Shown here piece by piece: positions 9,820 to 17,464 of a stretch of DNA of 64,000 nucleotides. Every line of letters starts with the position of its first letter. Positions within the stretch are counted from its first letter, which is position 1. A program made the position numbers and the translations under genes. The notes beneath the pieces were generated by a model. It ran no database searches and had not been told where the DNA came from. It worked only from the letters and a program-made list of their open reading frames with translations. This DNA is from an uncultured Bacteroidota bacterium (GTDB lineage: Bacteria; Bacteroidota; Bacteroidia; B-17B0; Aurantibacillaceae): positions 16,040 to 80,039 of the forward strand of contig CALMVZ010000009.1 in NCBI GenBank assembly GCA_937873155.1, read 5' to 3'.

Positions 9820-9896
9820 GAGGATATAGGATTTAGGATGAAGGATATAGGGAAATTGTTTTGATCCACTATATCCTGACTACTTAATCCTGATTC
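9820..9896. repeat. Intergenic GGATATAGG-type imperfect inverted repeat
   Basis: Between the POT gene and phaB are repeated short units (GGATATAGG, ATTTAGGAT, GGATATAGGG) and, further on, their complements (ATATCCTGA, TAATCCTGA, TTCCTAA), forming an imperfect hairpin. A related stretch (CCCTAATTCCTATATCCTG) lies at about 20010-20028 before another gene. It looks like one more family of dispersed intergenic palindromes. Confidence 0.45.
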
Positions 9897-10643
9897 CTAA
9901 TAAACGTGTTGTCCTCCGTTGATCGAATAATTTGCACCGGTGATGAAACTGGTTTCTTCGCTTGCTAAAAAACTTACGAGGTGAGCAACTTCGTGAGTCC
10001 CGCCCAAACGCCCCATTGGAACCTGGGCCACAATTTGATTCAATACTTTTTCAGGAACTGCCATAACCATATCTGTTCCAATGTAACCGGGAGAAATTGT
10101 ATTTACCGTTACACCATATTTAGCAACTTCCATTGCTAATGATTTTGTGAAACCATGCATACCGGATTTCGCAGCGCTGTAATTCGTTTGTCCGAATTGC
10201 CCGCGTTGACCATTTACAGATGAAATATTAATTATGCGACCGAATTTACGTTCGATCATTCCGTCTAAAACATTTTTTGTGCAATTGAAAACGCTGTTAA
10301 GATTAGTATTGATCACAGCATACCAATCTTCTTTTTTCATATTCACCAAACGGCTGTCGCGGGTTATGCCGGCGTTATTTACCAATGTGTCTATTGTCCC
10401 GACTTCAGCTTCAATTTTTTTGATCATCTCGGCAGAGCTGTCGAAATCCGCCACATCACCATAAAATAATTTAATATTGAAGCCTTCGCTTTTCATTTGC
10501 TCCATCCATTTGTCGGCTTTTTCTTTGGTGTGATAATTTCCTACAACATTAAAACCATCGTTGTATAATTTCTTACACATCGCGGTTCCAAGTCCGCCCG
10601 TTGCGCCTGTTACAAGTACTGTACGTTTTTTTGAGTTGCTCAT
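9897..10643 (-). CDS. phaB: Acetoacetyl-CoA reductase (PhaB-type short-chain dehydrogenase)
   Basis: A 248-residue short-chain dehydrogenase. The NADPH-binding glycine motif is TGATGGLG (13-20), the structural NNAG motif is at 89-92, and the catalytic residues are Ser141/142, Tyr155 and Lys159 (YSAAKSG). The GQFGQTNYSAAKSGMHGFTKSLA stretch and the C-terminal SFITGANYSINGGQH are much more like PhaB than like FabG. PhaB reduces acetoacetyl-CoA to (R)-3-hydroxybutyryl-CoA, the monomer for PHB. The context supports this: phaJ lies directly upstream and phaE and phaC lie on the opposite strand nearby. FabG remains the main alternative, but the locus makes PhaB much likelier. Confidence 0.87.
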   Translation of the reverse strand: MSNSKKRTVLVTGATGGLGTAMCKKLYNDGFNVVGNYHTKEKADKWMEQMKSEGFNIKLFYGDVADFDSSAEMIKKIEAEVGTIDTLVNNAGITRDSRLVNMKKEDWYAVINTNLNSVFNCTKNVLDGMIERKFGRIINISSVNGQRGQFGQTNYSAAKSGMHGFTKSLAMEVAKYGVTVNTISPGYIGTDMVMAVPEKVLNQIVAQVPMGRLGGTHEVAHLVSFLASEETSFITGANYSINGGQHVY

Positions 10644-10646
10644 TGC

Positions 10647-10785
10647 TTATAAGTTGGTAGTTCGCAGTTGGTAGTTCGTAGATGTAATCTCCAGACTTCC
10701 GACTTCGAACAGGTTAATATTTTTAATATTGTAATAGCTGATCTTAGAGTCCGACGAACTCCGAACTACCAACTACGAACTCTTT
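10647..10785. repeat. Intergenic TAGTTCG/CGAACTA-type imperfect palindrome
   Basis: Between phaB and phaJ, units such as GTTGGTAGTTCGCAG and GTTGGTAGTTCGTAG at the left are answered by AACTCCGAACTACCAAC and TACGAACTC at the right. The same word set flanks parA on both sides (30270-30343 and 31190-31270). The right arm runs to the end of phaJ. It is a dispersed repeat family of this genome. Confidence 0.7.
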
Positions 10786-11186
10786 ATTTTATCTACGTTC
10801 AGAACAGTTGCTTCGCCACTAGTACAAACGAGCCCTGTATTCTTGTCTTTAATAAGTGTTTCAACTGTTGCGCGGTTCTTATCGCCAATTACTTCTTTAA
10901 CGGTAAAAACAGCTTCGTAGTCTACATCAACGTACATTGGTTTCAAAAAACTTAACGATTGTTTTAAATAGATCGTTCCTTCGCCAGGGAAAAGAGTTCC
11001 AAATACTTTACTGAATAAAGATGCGCTTAACATACCATGCATGATCGGGCGTTTAAACATGGTTTTAGCGGCATAAGCTGCATCTGTATGAACAGGATTT
11101 TTGTCACCGGTCACTTCAGCAAAACGGTTTACTTCATCCTGCGAAAACTTAAAATCGTGTGTGTAAATTTCTCCTACTTTAATCAT
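10773..11186 (-). CDS. phaJ: (R)-specific enoyl-CoA hydratase, MaoC-like (PhaJ)
   Basis: A 137-residue single-domain MaoC-type hydratase, the usual PhaJ length. The hydratase-2 motif is present as GDKNPVHTDAAYA, with catalytic Asp28 and His33, close to the positions in characterised PhaJ. HGMLSASLFSKVFG gives the second conserved segment. PhaJ adds water to trans-2-enoyl-CoA to give (R)-3-hydroxyacyl-CoA, tying beta-oxidation to PHA synthesis. It sits head to tail upstream of phaB and diverges from phaE across about 230 bases that should hold both promoters. Other MaoC-domain dehydratases are possible in principle, but size and neighbours favour PhaJ. Confidence 0.85.
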   Translation of the reverse strand: MIKVGEIYTHDFKFSQDEVNRFAEVTGDKNPVHTDAAYAAKTMFKRPIMHGMLSASLFSKVFGTLFPGEGTIYLKQSLSFLKPMYVDVDYEAVFTVKEVIGDKNRATVETLIKDKNTGLVCTSGEATVLNVDKIKSS

Positions 11187-11293
11187 AAGGGCTTAAATGT
11201 TTGTAAGTTAAGGGGTTCAAAGATAAAACAAATATATTTAACGACAAAAAGGTTACATTAATCGACGATTTAACAATTATTTCATATAAAAAA

Positions 11294-11326
11294 CTTGACA
11301 TGTATACCTAAAATGTACGATATTTG
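11294..11326 (+). promoter_or_regulatory. Candidate promoter of the phaE-like gene
   Basis: CTTG (within TTGACA) at 11294-11297 and GATATTTG at 11319-11326 are 21 nt apart. This resembles the Bacteroidota pair TTTG and TAnnTTTG with one mismatch in the second box. It leaves a leader of about 85 nt before the ATG at 11417. No transcript data; inference from pattern. Confidence 0.45.
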
Positions 11327-11416
11327 CGTAAAATTTGGAATGAAGGCTGTAAGTGCCTGAAAATCAAATAGAAACAAGTAAATACCTGATTAACAATATA
11401 TTAATAAATAATTAAC

Positions 11417-12769
11417 ATGAAAACAAACAATCCATTCATCGACAGTATCATCGAAACGCAAACAAACGTGATGAATAACTGGGTGGACACAACTAAGAAA
11501 TTCCAAACCGCAATTACCAATGGTAATATTGCTGATGAAGGACAAAACATTTACAAAGAGTGGTTTGAAAAACAATCAAGTCTTTTGGGTGGTATGCAAG
11601 CAGGCACAACAAATCCTTTTGCGTTCAATCAAAACAAACCTGAAGAGTTCTTCAAGAACTGGTATAACCAACAATTGAATTCAGTTAAACAAATGACTGA
11701 TTTCAACCAAAGCATTTATAACAGCTTTGCTAATTACGGCAAACCTGCAAATGATTATATGAGCAATTTTGCTAATATGAATAATTCATGGACCAACATC
11801 TACAACAGTTGGATCGGTACATTGAATACAACTTACGATACATTTTCTAAGAACCTGAATTCTCCTTTCAATAAGGATATGTTCAAGAATATGTTCGAGA
11901 GCAACCAGGTTTATATCAAAGCACAGGAAGCTTTCCAGCCAATGTTAAAAGCTATCCAAAACAATGATTTTTCTGTTGAGACCTGGAAAAACATTTACAA
12001 TGTTGAGAGTTACAAAAAAGTGACTGAACAATTGTTCGCTAACTTCTTCCAAACAGGTAACATGAAAGAGGTTTATGATAACCTTAACAAACAGGTACAT
12101 GAATTCTTCGTTAACCAAAATGGTTTAAGCAAAGAATATTTTGCCCAGATCAAAGGTATGCAGAATGAATTCCCGAACATGTTCAGCGGAAATTTTGAAA
12201 AAGTAAAAGAACTTTACTCTCAGGTGAACAATGTATTTGGTAAAACTTTCGAGCCGATCTTAAAATTAGCTAATCCAAGCAAAGAAAAAGAGAACGTTGA
12301 AGCTGCAATCGCTTTAATGGATAAGATCGCTGAATACACAATCAAACAGAATGAATTACAATACAGCTTATACTCAACTACTCAAAAATCATTAGAAGCA
12401 GTTGCGAAAGAATACGCTGAAAAATTCAAAGACGCAAAACCGGGTGAAGTTCCAAATGCACAGGATGTGTATAACGATTTCATTAAAGTAAGCGAAAAAT
12501 TCTTTGCTGACCTTTTAGCTACTGATGAATTCTCTAAAATGAAATCAGAGACCATCGGTTTAGGAATGGATGTAAAGAAGCAATTTGAAAAACAATTCGA
12601 GAACGTATTTGCAAGCTACCCTGTAGTTTTCCGTACTGAGATCGAAGAATTATACAAGACCATTTACGACCTTAAGAAAACCGTAAAAGACCTTCAAACA
12701 AAATTAGCGATAAGCGGAATAGCTGTTGATGGTGAAGATGACAAATCTTCAAAAGTAAAGAAAAAGTAG
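11417..12769 (+). CDS. phaE: Class III PHA synthase subunit PhaE-like protein, unusually long
   Basis: The 450-residue soluble protein is rich in Asn, Phe and Lys and begins NPFIDSIIETQTNVMNNWVD. The C-terminus has the coiled-coil pattern seen at the end of PhaE (IYDLKKTVKDLQTKL) and a charged tail. PhaE forms a complex with PhaC and makes the class III synthase active at the granule surface. Characterised PhaE proteins are about 360 residues, so this is about 90 longer; the extra length is in the Asn/aromatic-rich N-terminal and middle parts. Placement two genes upstream of phaC, on the same strand, supports the call. A phasin-like granule protein is the main alternative. It is followed by a good terminator, so it may be its own transcript. 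Confidence 0.72.
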   Translation: MKTNNPFIDSIIETQTNVMNNWVDTTKKFQTAITNGNIADEGQNIYKEWFEKQSSLLGGMQAGTTNPFAFNQNKPEEFFKNWYNQQLNSVKQMTDFNQSIYNSFANYGKPANDYMSNFANMNNSWTNIYNSWIGTLNTTYDTFSKNLNSPFNKDMFKNMFESNQVYIKAQEAFQPMLKAIQNNDFSVETWKNIYNVESYKKVTEQLFANFFQTGNMKEVYDNLNKQVHEFFVNQNGLSKEYFAQIKGMQNEFPNMFSGNFEKVKELYSQVNNVFGKTFEPILKLANPSKEKENVEAAIALMDKIAEYTIKQNELQYSLYSTTQKSLEAVAKEYAEKFKDAKPGEVPNAQDVYNDFIKVSEKFFADLLATDEFSKMKSETIGLGMDVKKQFEKQFENVFASYPVVFRTEIEELYKTIYDLKKTVKDLQTKLAISGIAVDGEDDKSSKVKKK

Positions 12770-12802
12770 TAGTTAGTAGTTCAACTACGTTTAGTTAGAT
12801 AG

Positions 12803-12843
12803 AAGGCTGTCCCTTTAGTGTTTGTGGGGCAGCCTTTTTTATT
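12803..12843 (+). terminator. Intrinsic terminator after phaE
   Basis: AAGGCTGTCCC at 12803-12813 pairs with GGGGCAGCCTT at 12826-12836 through one G-T pair, and the stem runs into a T tract. It lies about 35 bases after the phaE stop. Confidence 0.82.
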
Positions 12844-12937
12844 TTATGGTTCGACAAAAGCTCACCACAAGTCTTGTGCCCGATAAAAAAATGAACCTTT
12901 AATTGGTTTGAACCGGTAATTCATATTACTTTGTGGC

Positions 12938-14746
12938 ATGTGCAGGAGCCCGAACTTATACCGAAATATTTTCTTCACGTTTTTCCTGTCCATTATTTTC
13001 GTTTTCTTTTACTTCAGGCCCCTTAATTCAGAATGGTTTAGGATCATCACGGCTGATGGTTTAGGTTATTATTCGTATTTACCGGCCAAATTCATTTACC
13101 AGGACTACGAACTTGAATTTAAATGGTTCAATGACGTTTACAACCACTATTATAAGTACAATTCATTTGAAACACCTGTTGAGAATTTTACTGCAGAGTT
13201 TAACGGGAAACAGATCAATAAATATTATCCCGGTATGTCGTTTCTTTGGATGCCTTTTTTCTTAGCGGTTCACGCCACATGTAAAGTTTTTGGTCTGAAT
13301 GCCAATGGGTTTTCGCAGCCGTATCAAATGGCAATTGGATTGGCAACTGTCCTCTATACCTGTTTGGGATTATGGTACCTGAGAAAATTCTTATTTAAAT
13401 TATTCAAGAACGAATTGATGGCGACTTTAATACCTATTCTTGTTTTTTACGGCACAAATCTATTCAATTACACGATCTACATTGGAAGTTTTAGTCATGC
13501 GTATTCATTCACTTTCATAACAATGGCGCTTTATTTTGCGTATTGTTTTTTTAATGAAAAGGAAAAAAGATTTCAAAACGGGTTGCTGTTCTTGCTTTGC
13601 ACCATGATAGTCATTTTCATCCGGCCAATAAATACTTTATTCCTACTGGGAGTTCCCGCTTTCGTGACTAAAATAAATATTAAAGAATTCTTCAAACAGA
13701 TAAAATTCACCCCGACAGTTTTGCTTGTCATCTCTGTGATCGGGTTATTAACACTCTGGCAGTTTCATATTTTGTACGACCAGACCGAAACCTTTTTTCC
13801 AAATACATACAAGCAGGAAAAGTTCCATTTTGAAAGAGGTTCGCATCTGAAAGAGATCTTGTGGAGTTATCATGCCGGTTGGTTCTTGTACGTTCCGATC
13901 GCTCTTATAAGTTTTCTGGCTATATTTTTCATTAGTAAACGCAAACAAAACCTATTTCTTTTCTTGTTGCTAGCGGTCGTGATCTATCTCTATAGTAATT
14001 GGTGGTATTACACTATTTTCACAAGGACAATAGTTGATTACACAGGCGTTGTTGCGATTTTGTCCGGATACTTCCTGTTTAACATTTCACAAAAGCCAAA
14101 ATTATTTAAGGCTGCTTTAACTGTGATGATCCTTTGTGTATTTTACTTTCAATTGAAATCATACCAATTGCGGAATAATATTCTTGATAATAATTATACT
14201 TATTCAGATTACTACTGGCGCAATTTTTTCGAGATCAAACCTGTAAATATTTATCCTGTTCATCCAAAAACCGTTTTAAATAAAGCGGAGTATACTTATG
14301 ATTATAACGAGTTGAATGATTCTTCAATTGTGAGTGAAAATGTATTTGAAGGAAAAGGCGCCCTGAAGTTATTCTCCAATAATTATTTTTCTGATCAGCA
14401 TAAATACAAAATGCCGTATTTTACCAATAGTGAAAATGGATTCAATAAAATTAAAACTTCATTTTATGTATATTTTACGGATAGTATTAAATCTCTTCAG
14501 TTGATCTATCGCTTTACCTCAAATGGTAAAGAGCTGTTCTATTTCACCAATTATATAAAGGATGAACATATTAATTATAACAAATGGGAATATAAAGAAA
14601 TTGGCTGTGATGTCCCTAAAGAGATCACGGTTTTAGATAGTGTAAGCATTTTCTTCTGGGACGAATGGGGTATTAATAAGGTCTATATCGATAAAGTAAA
14701 GCATGAGTTCTTTTTGACCGATGCCTCAATGGAAATGGTACCGTAG
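12938..14746 (+). CDS. Multi-pass membrane protein, GT-C glycosyltransferase-like
   Basis: The 602-residue protein has about 10-12 predicted membrane segments in its first 420 residues and a soluble C-terminal part of about 180 residues. An early loop contains ADGLGYYSYLPAKFIY, where an Asp in the first extracytoplasmic loop is typical of GT-C (PMT/ArnT-like) glycosyltransferases, and YYPGMSFLWMPFF follows. Such enzymes use lipid-linked sugars at the periplasmic face. I cannot name the substrate, and no pathway genes are near. It sits between phaE and phaC but is separated from both by hairpins, so a role in PHA metabolism is doubtful. A -7-like box (TTACTTTG, 12926-12933) lies only 4 nt upstream of the ATG. 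Confidence 0.65.
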   Translation: MCRSPNLYRNIFFTFFLSIIFVFFYFRPLNSEWFRIITADGLGYYSYLPAKFIYQDYELEFKWFNDVYNHYYKYNSFETPVENFTAEFNGKQINKYYPGMSFLWMPFFLAVHATCKVFGLNANGFSQPYQMAIGLATVLYTCLGLWYLRKFLFKLFKNELMATLIPILVFYGTNLFNYTIYIGSFSHAYSFTFITMALYFAYCFFNEKEKRFQNGLLFLLCTMIVIFIRPINTLFLLGVPAFVTKINIKEFFKQIKFTPTVLLVISVIGLLTLWQFHILYDQTETFFPNTYKQEKFHFERGSHLKEILWSYHAGWFLYVPIALISFLAIFFISKRKQNLFLFLLLAVVIYLYSNWWYYTIFTRTIVDYTGVVAILSGYFLFNISQKPKLFKAALTVMILCVFYFQLKSYQLRNNILDNNYTYSDYYWRNFFEIKPVNIYPVHPKTVLNKAEYTYDYNELNDSSIVSENVFEGKGALKLFSNNYFSDQHKYKMPYFTNSENGFNKIKTSFYVYFTDSIKSLQLIYRFTSNGKELFYFTNYIKDEHINYNKWEYKEIGCDVPKEITVLDSVSIFFWDEWGINKVYIDKVKHEFFLTDASMEMVP

Positions 14747-14756
14747 TGTTTATTAT

Positions 14757-14823
14757 TTCGGGTTTGGTGTTTCGGGTTGTTTATGAACTTAAAATAACCC
14801 GAACCCCGAAACACCAAACCCGG
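14757..14823. repeat. Long hairpin upstream of phaC
   Basis: CGGGTTTGGTGTTTCGGGTT at 14759-14778 pairs with AACCCCGAAACACCAAACCCG-like sequence at 14802-14822 over about 20 bp with one bulge; the loop is about 23 nt and itself starts with a partial copy (AACCCG). It lies 10 bases after the membrane-protein stop. It may end that transcript, though no T tract follows; it could equally be a mobile palindromic repeat. Confidence 0.65.
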
Positions 14824-14887
14824 AATATTGTGGTTTATTGTAGCAAAAAAATCACTAATTTTATAGTGAATCCTTAGGAACCACAAC

Positions 14888-15937
14888 ATGGAAAATAATA
14901 TGTTCAAAGAGTTGGCCGATATGAGCCAGAAGATGTTTAAAAGCTACGAAACTTTAAAACAAATTGATGAAGTGGATATCGCTTCGTCTCCGAAAACAGC
15001 TGTTTATTCAGAAGATAAATTAACCCTTTACCGTTACGACAGAGCTTCGGATGCGACTTATAAAACACCCGTTCTTATTGTTTACGCTTTAGTGAACACG
15101 TATAAAATGCTTGATCTTCAATCAGACCGCAGCTATATTAAAAAATTATTAGAAGCAGGATTAGATGTTTACTTAATTGATTGGGGAAATCCAACAAAGA
15201 GTGACCGTTATATCAGTATGGATGATTATGTGAACGGTTACATCAACAATTGTGTTGATCACATCCGTAAATCGCACCGTATCGATAAAGTAAATATCTT
15301 AAGTATCTGCCAGGGCGGAACGCTTAGTGTTATTTACTCTGCATTGTATCCGAACAAAGTAAAAAATTTAGTGACGCATGTTACTCCGGTTGATTTCAGT
15401 ACGAATGACGGATTATTGTTCCGTTGGAGTAAGGATATGGATTTTGATAAATTAGTGGAAGGTTACAATGGATTGATCCCCGGTGATTTTTTAAACCAGG
15501 GATTTGATATGCTGAAACCAATGATGAAAATTCAGAAGCAGCAAAGCCTGGCGAACAGTATGGAGGATAAAGATAAACTCCTGAATTTTTTGCGAATGGA
15601 AAAATGGATCAGTGAAAGTCCTGCTCAAACTGGAGAATGTTTCCGTCAATTCATGAAAGAATTATACCAGCAAAATAAATTAGTGAAAGGTGAATTGGAA
15701 GTAGGAGGGAAGAAGGTCAATCTTAAAAATTTAACATCGCCGCTATTGAATATTTACGCAACAGAGGATCACCTGGTGCCTCCTGCAGCTACTATCCCTT
15801 TAAATGACCTTGTTGGCAGTAAAGACAAGGAATTATACAGTTTCAAAGGTGGTCATATTGGCGTTTTCGTAGGAGGAAAGTCCCAAAAAGAGCTGGCTCC
15901 TGCCGTTACAAAATGGCTTAAAGACCGCGATAAATAA
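14888..15937 (+). CDS. phaC: Class III poly(R)-hydroxyalkanoate synthase subunit PhaC
   Basis: The 349-residue alpha/beta-hydrolase-type protein matches class III PhaC in size (about 355). The lipase-like box SICQGG places the catalytic nucleophile at Cys141. The catalytic Asp is Asp294 (ATEDHLVPP) and the His is His323 (KGGHIGVFVGG). These three are offset by a constant 8 residues from Cys149, Asp302 and His331 of the Allochromatium enzyme, as I remember it. PVLIVYALVNTYKMLDLQ and VYLIDWGNP are further family signatures. PhaC polymerises (R)-3-hydroxyacyl-CoA into PHA and needs PhaE in class III systems. Context: phaE two genes upstream, phaB/phaJ nearby, fabD downstream. Confidence 0.93.
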   Translation: MENNMFKELADMSQKMFKSYETLKQIDEVDIASSPKTAVYSEDKLTLYRYDRASDATYKTPVLIVYALVNTYKMLDLQSDRSYIKKLLEAGLDVYLIDWGNPTKSDRYISMDDYVNGYINNCVDHIRKSHRIDKVNILSICQGGTLSVIYSALYPNKVKNLVTHVTPVDFSTNDGLLFRWSKDMDFDKLVEGYNGLIPGDFLNQGFDMLKPMMKIQKQQSLANSMEDKDKLLNFLRMEKWISESPAQTGECFRQFMKELYQQNKLVKGELEVGGKKVNLKNLTSPLLNIYATEDHLVPPAATIPLNDLVGSKDKELYSFKGGHIGVFVGGKSQKELAPAVTKWLKDRDK

Positions 15938-15944
15938 AAATATT

Positions 15945-16184
15945 ATGACAACAAAAAGTTTAAAAAAAGAGTTACATAATGCAATAGATTCTATTGATGA
16001 TTCCACGTTTCTTGAAGCCATTTATACGTTACTGATGGATAAATCAAAAGAAAATAGTTTTGAACTATCAGAGCCTCAAATAATGGAATTGGAAAGAAGA
16101 GTAAAGCGTCACAAAGAAGGAAAAAGTAAGTCGTATTCAATTGCTGAAGTAAAGAAATACGTTATTTCTAAAGCTAAGAAATGA
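15945..16184 (+). CDS. Type II antitoxin-like protein of a RelE/ParE module
   Basis: The 79-residue, highly charged protein has an N-terminal helical part (KELHNAIDSIDDSTFLEAIYTLL) and a basic C-terminal part (RVKRHKEGKSKSYSIAEVKKYV). This is the layout of the small antitoxins paired with RelE/ParE toxins, where the C-terminal tail (EGKSKSYSIAEV) binds the toxin. Its stop overlaps an ATG at 16181 that opens a toxin-like frame, giving the usual ATGA coupling. It starts 7 bases after the phaC stop, so it may be read from the phaC transcript. The antitoxin appears intact while the toxin is broken. Confidence 0.75.
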   Translation: MTTKSLKKELHNAIDSIDDSTFLEAIYTLLMDKSKENSFELSEPQIMELERRVKRHKEGKSKSYSIAEVKKYVISKAKK

Positions 16185-16473
16185 AGCTTAATATTGAGAT
16201 CAAGGAAGAGGCTAAAGAAGATATTGGCTCTACTTATTTGTTCTATGAGTTTGTTCAAAAAGGATTAGGAAAAAGATTTTTGGATTCATTTGAGAGGCCG
16301 TAGAGTCTGTTTCTTTAAATCCGTTAGGTTACACGAAGAAGTACAAAAATTTGAGATTCAAGCTCATTAAGCCTTTCCCTTATTTAATAATTTTTGAAGT
16401 TGAATTTGGGAAAATCATCATTTATCAGGTTATAAATGCAAAAAGGAACCCTAAGAAAAGGTTCAGAAAGTGA
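16181..16473 (+). pseudogene. Frameshifted RelE/ParE-family toxin gene
   Basis: From the ATG at 16181 the frame reads 40 residues (ends KGLGKRFLDSFERP) and stops at 16301. From 16297 another frame continues for 58 residues with clear toxin character (AVESVSLNPLGYTKKYKNL, then PYLIIFEVE, then YQVINAKRNPKKRF) and ends at TGA 16471-16473. Restoring one A near 16294 would give DSFEEAVESVSLNP, the usual wording of this family, so a single-base deletion is the simplest explanation. RelE/ParE toxins cut mRNA or poison gyrase. If the reading is right, the toxin is inactive and the antitoxin is left without a partner. A sequencing error in a homopolymer-poor stretch is less likely but possible. Confidence 0.75.
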
Positions 16474-16558
16474 AAAGAGGTCAAAAGGAGCAGCTTTTTA
16501 ACAACAAAAAGTTAAATTCTATTCATTTCTCTCCCTTTTAACATAGAGGTAAATACCG

Positions 16559-16566
16559 TAACTTTA
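16559..16566 (+). promoter_or_regulatory. Candidate -7 box for fabD
   Basis: TAACTTTA matches TAnnTTTG except at the last base and ends only 7 nt before the fabD ATG. If used, the transcript would be nearly leaderless. No matching TTTG box was found at the right distance. Confidence 0.35.
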
Positions 16567-16573
16567 CTACTCT

Positions 16574-17461
16574 ATGAAGAATGCTTATATCTTCCCGGGA
16601 CAAGGCTCCCAATTCTCAGGTATGGGGAAGGACCTTTATGAGTCATCGCCTTTAGCAAAAGAACTATTCGAAAAAGCTAACTCAATCCTGGGATTCAGGA
16701 TCACAGATATCATGTTCTCAGGTACAGATGAAGAATTGAAACAAACAAAAGTAACCCAACCCGCTATATTTTTGCATTCGGTGATCTTAGCCGCAACTAA
16801 AGGAGCTGATTTTAAACCGGATATGGTTGCAGGGCACTCTCTCGGAGAATTTTCAGCACTCGTTGCAAACAAAACATTAAGTTTTGAAGACGCGTTGAAA
16901 TTAGTTTATGCCCGGGCTCTTGCTATGCAAAAAGCCTGTGAAAAAAATCCTTCTACAATGGCAGCTGTTTTAAATTTGGATGACAGCAAAGTTGAAGAGA
17001 TCTGTAAAGAAATCTCTGCTTCGGGCCATGTTGTTGTTGCGGCAAATTATAATTGTCCCGGGCAACTTGTTATTTCAGGAAGTATAGATGGAATTAATAT
17101 TGCTTGCGAGAAAATGAAAGCTGCAGGAGCAAAACGCGCTTTGGTGTTGCCTGTTGGCGGGGCATTTCACTCGCCATTGATGGAACCGGCAAGAGTAGAA
17201 TTAGAAGCTGCTATCAATTCAACAAAATTCAATACGCCGATCTGCCCTGTTTACCAGAACGTGACCGCTTCAGCTGTTTCTGATCCTGAACAGATCAAGA
17301 AAAATTTAGTTGCGCAATTAACTGCCCCGGTAAAATGGACCCAGACCGTGAAACAAATGATCGAAGATGGCGCAACTTCATTTACAGAAGTTGGTCCGGG
17401 TAAAGTATTACAAGGCCTCGTTAAAAAAGTGAACGCAGGTATGGAAACCGTTAGTGCATAA
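16574..17461 (+). CDS. fabD: Malonyl-CoA:ACP transacylase
   Basis: The 295-residue protein is a standard FabD. PGQGSQFSGMGKDLY is at the N-terminus, the nucleophile elbow GHSLGEFSA has Ser89, QKACEKNPSTMAAV is the next conserved segment, and the partner His199 is in GGAFHSPLM; EVGPGKVLQGL closes the protein. It loads malonyl groups from CoA onto acyl carrier protein in the cytoplasm, starting fatty-acid elongation. It follows the PHA locus and is followed 3 bases later by an outer-membrane protein gene. No acpP or fabF is next to it. Confidence 0.96.
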   Translation: MKNAYIFPGQGSQFSGMGKDLYESSPLAKELFEKANSILGFRITDIMFSGTDEELKQTKVTQPAIFLHSVILAATKGADFKPDMVAGHSLGEFSALVANKTLSFEDALKLVYARALAMQKACEKNPSTMAAVLNLDDSKVEEICKEISASGHVVVAANYNCPGQLVISGSIDGINIACEKMKAAGAKRALVLPVGGAFHSPLMEPARVELEAAINSTKFNTPICPVYQNVTASAVSDPEQIKKNLVAQLTAPVKWTQTVKQMIEDGATSFTEVGPGKVLQGLVKKVNAGMETVSA

Positions 17462-17464
17462 ATC

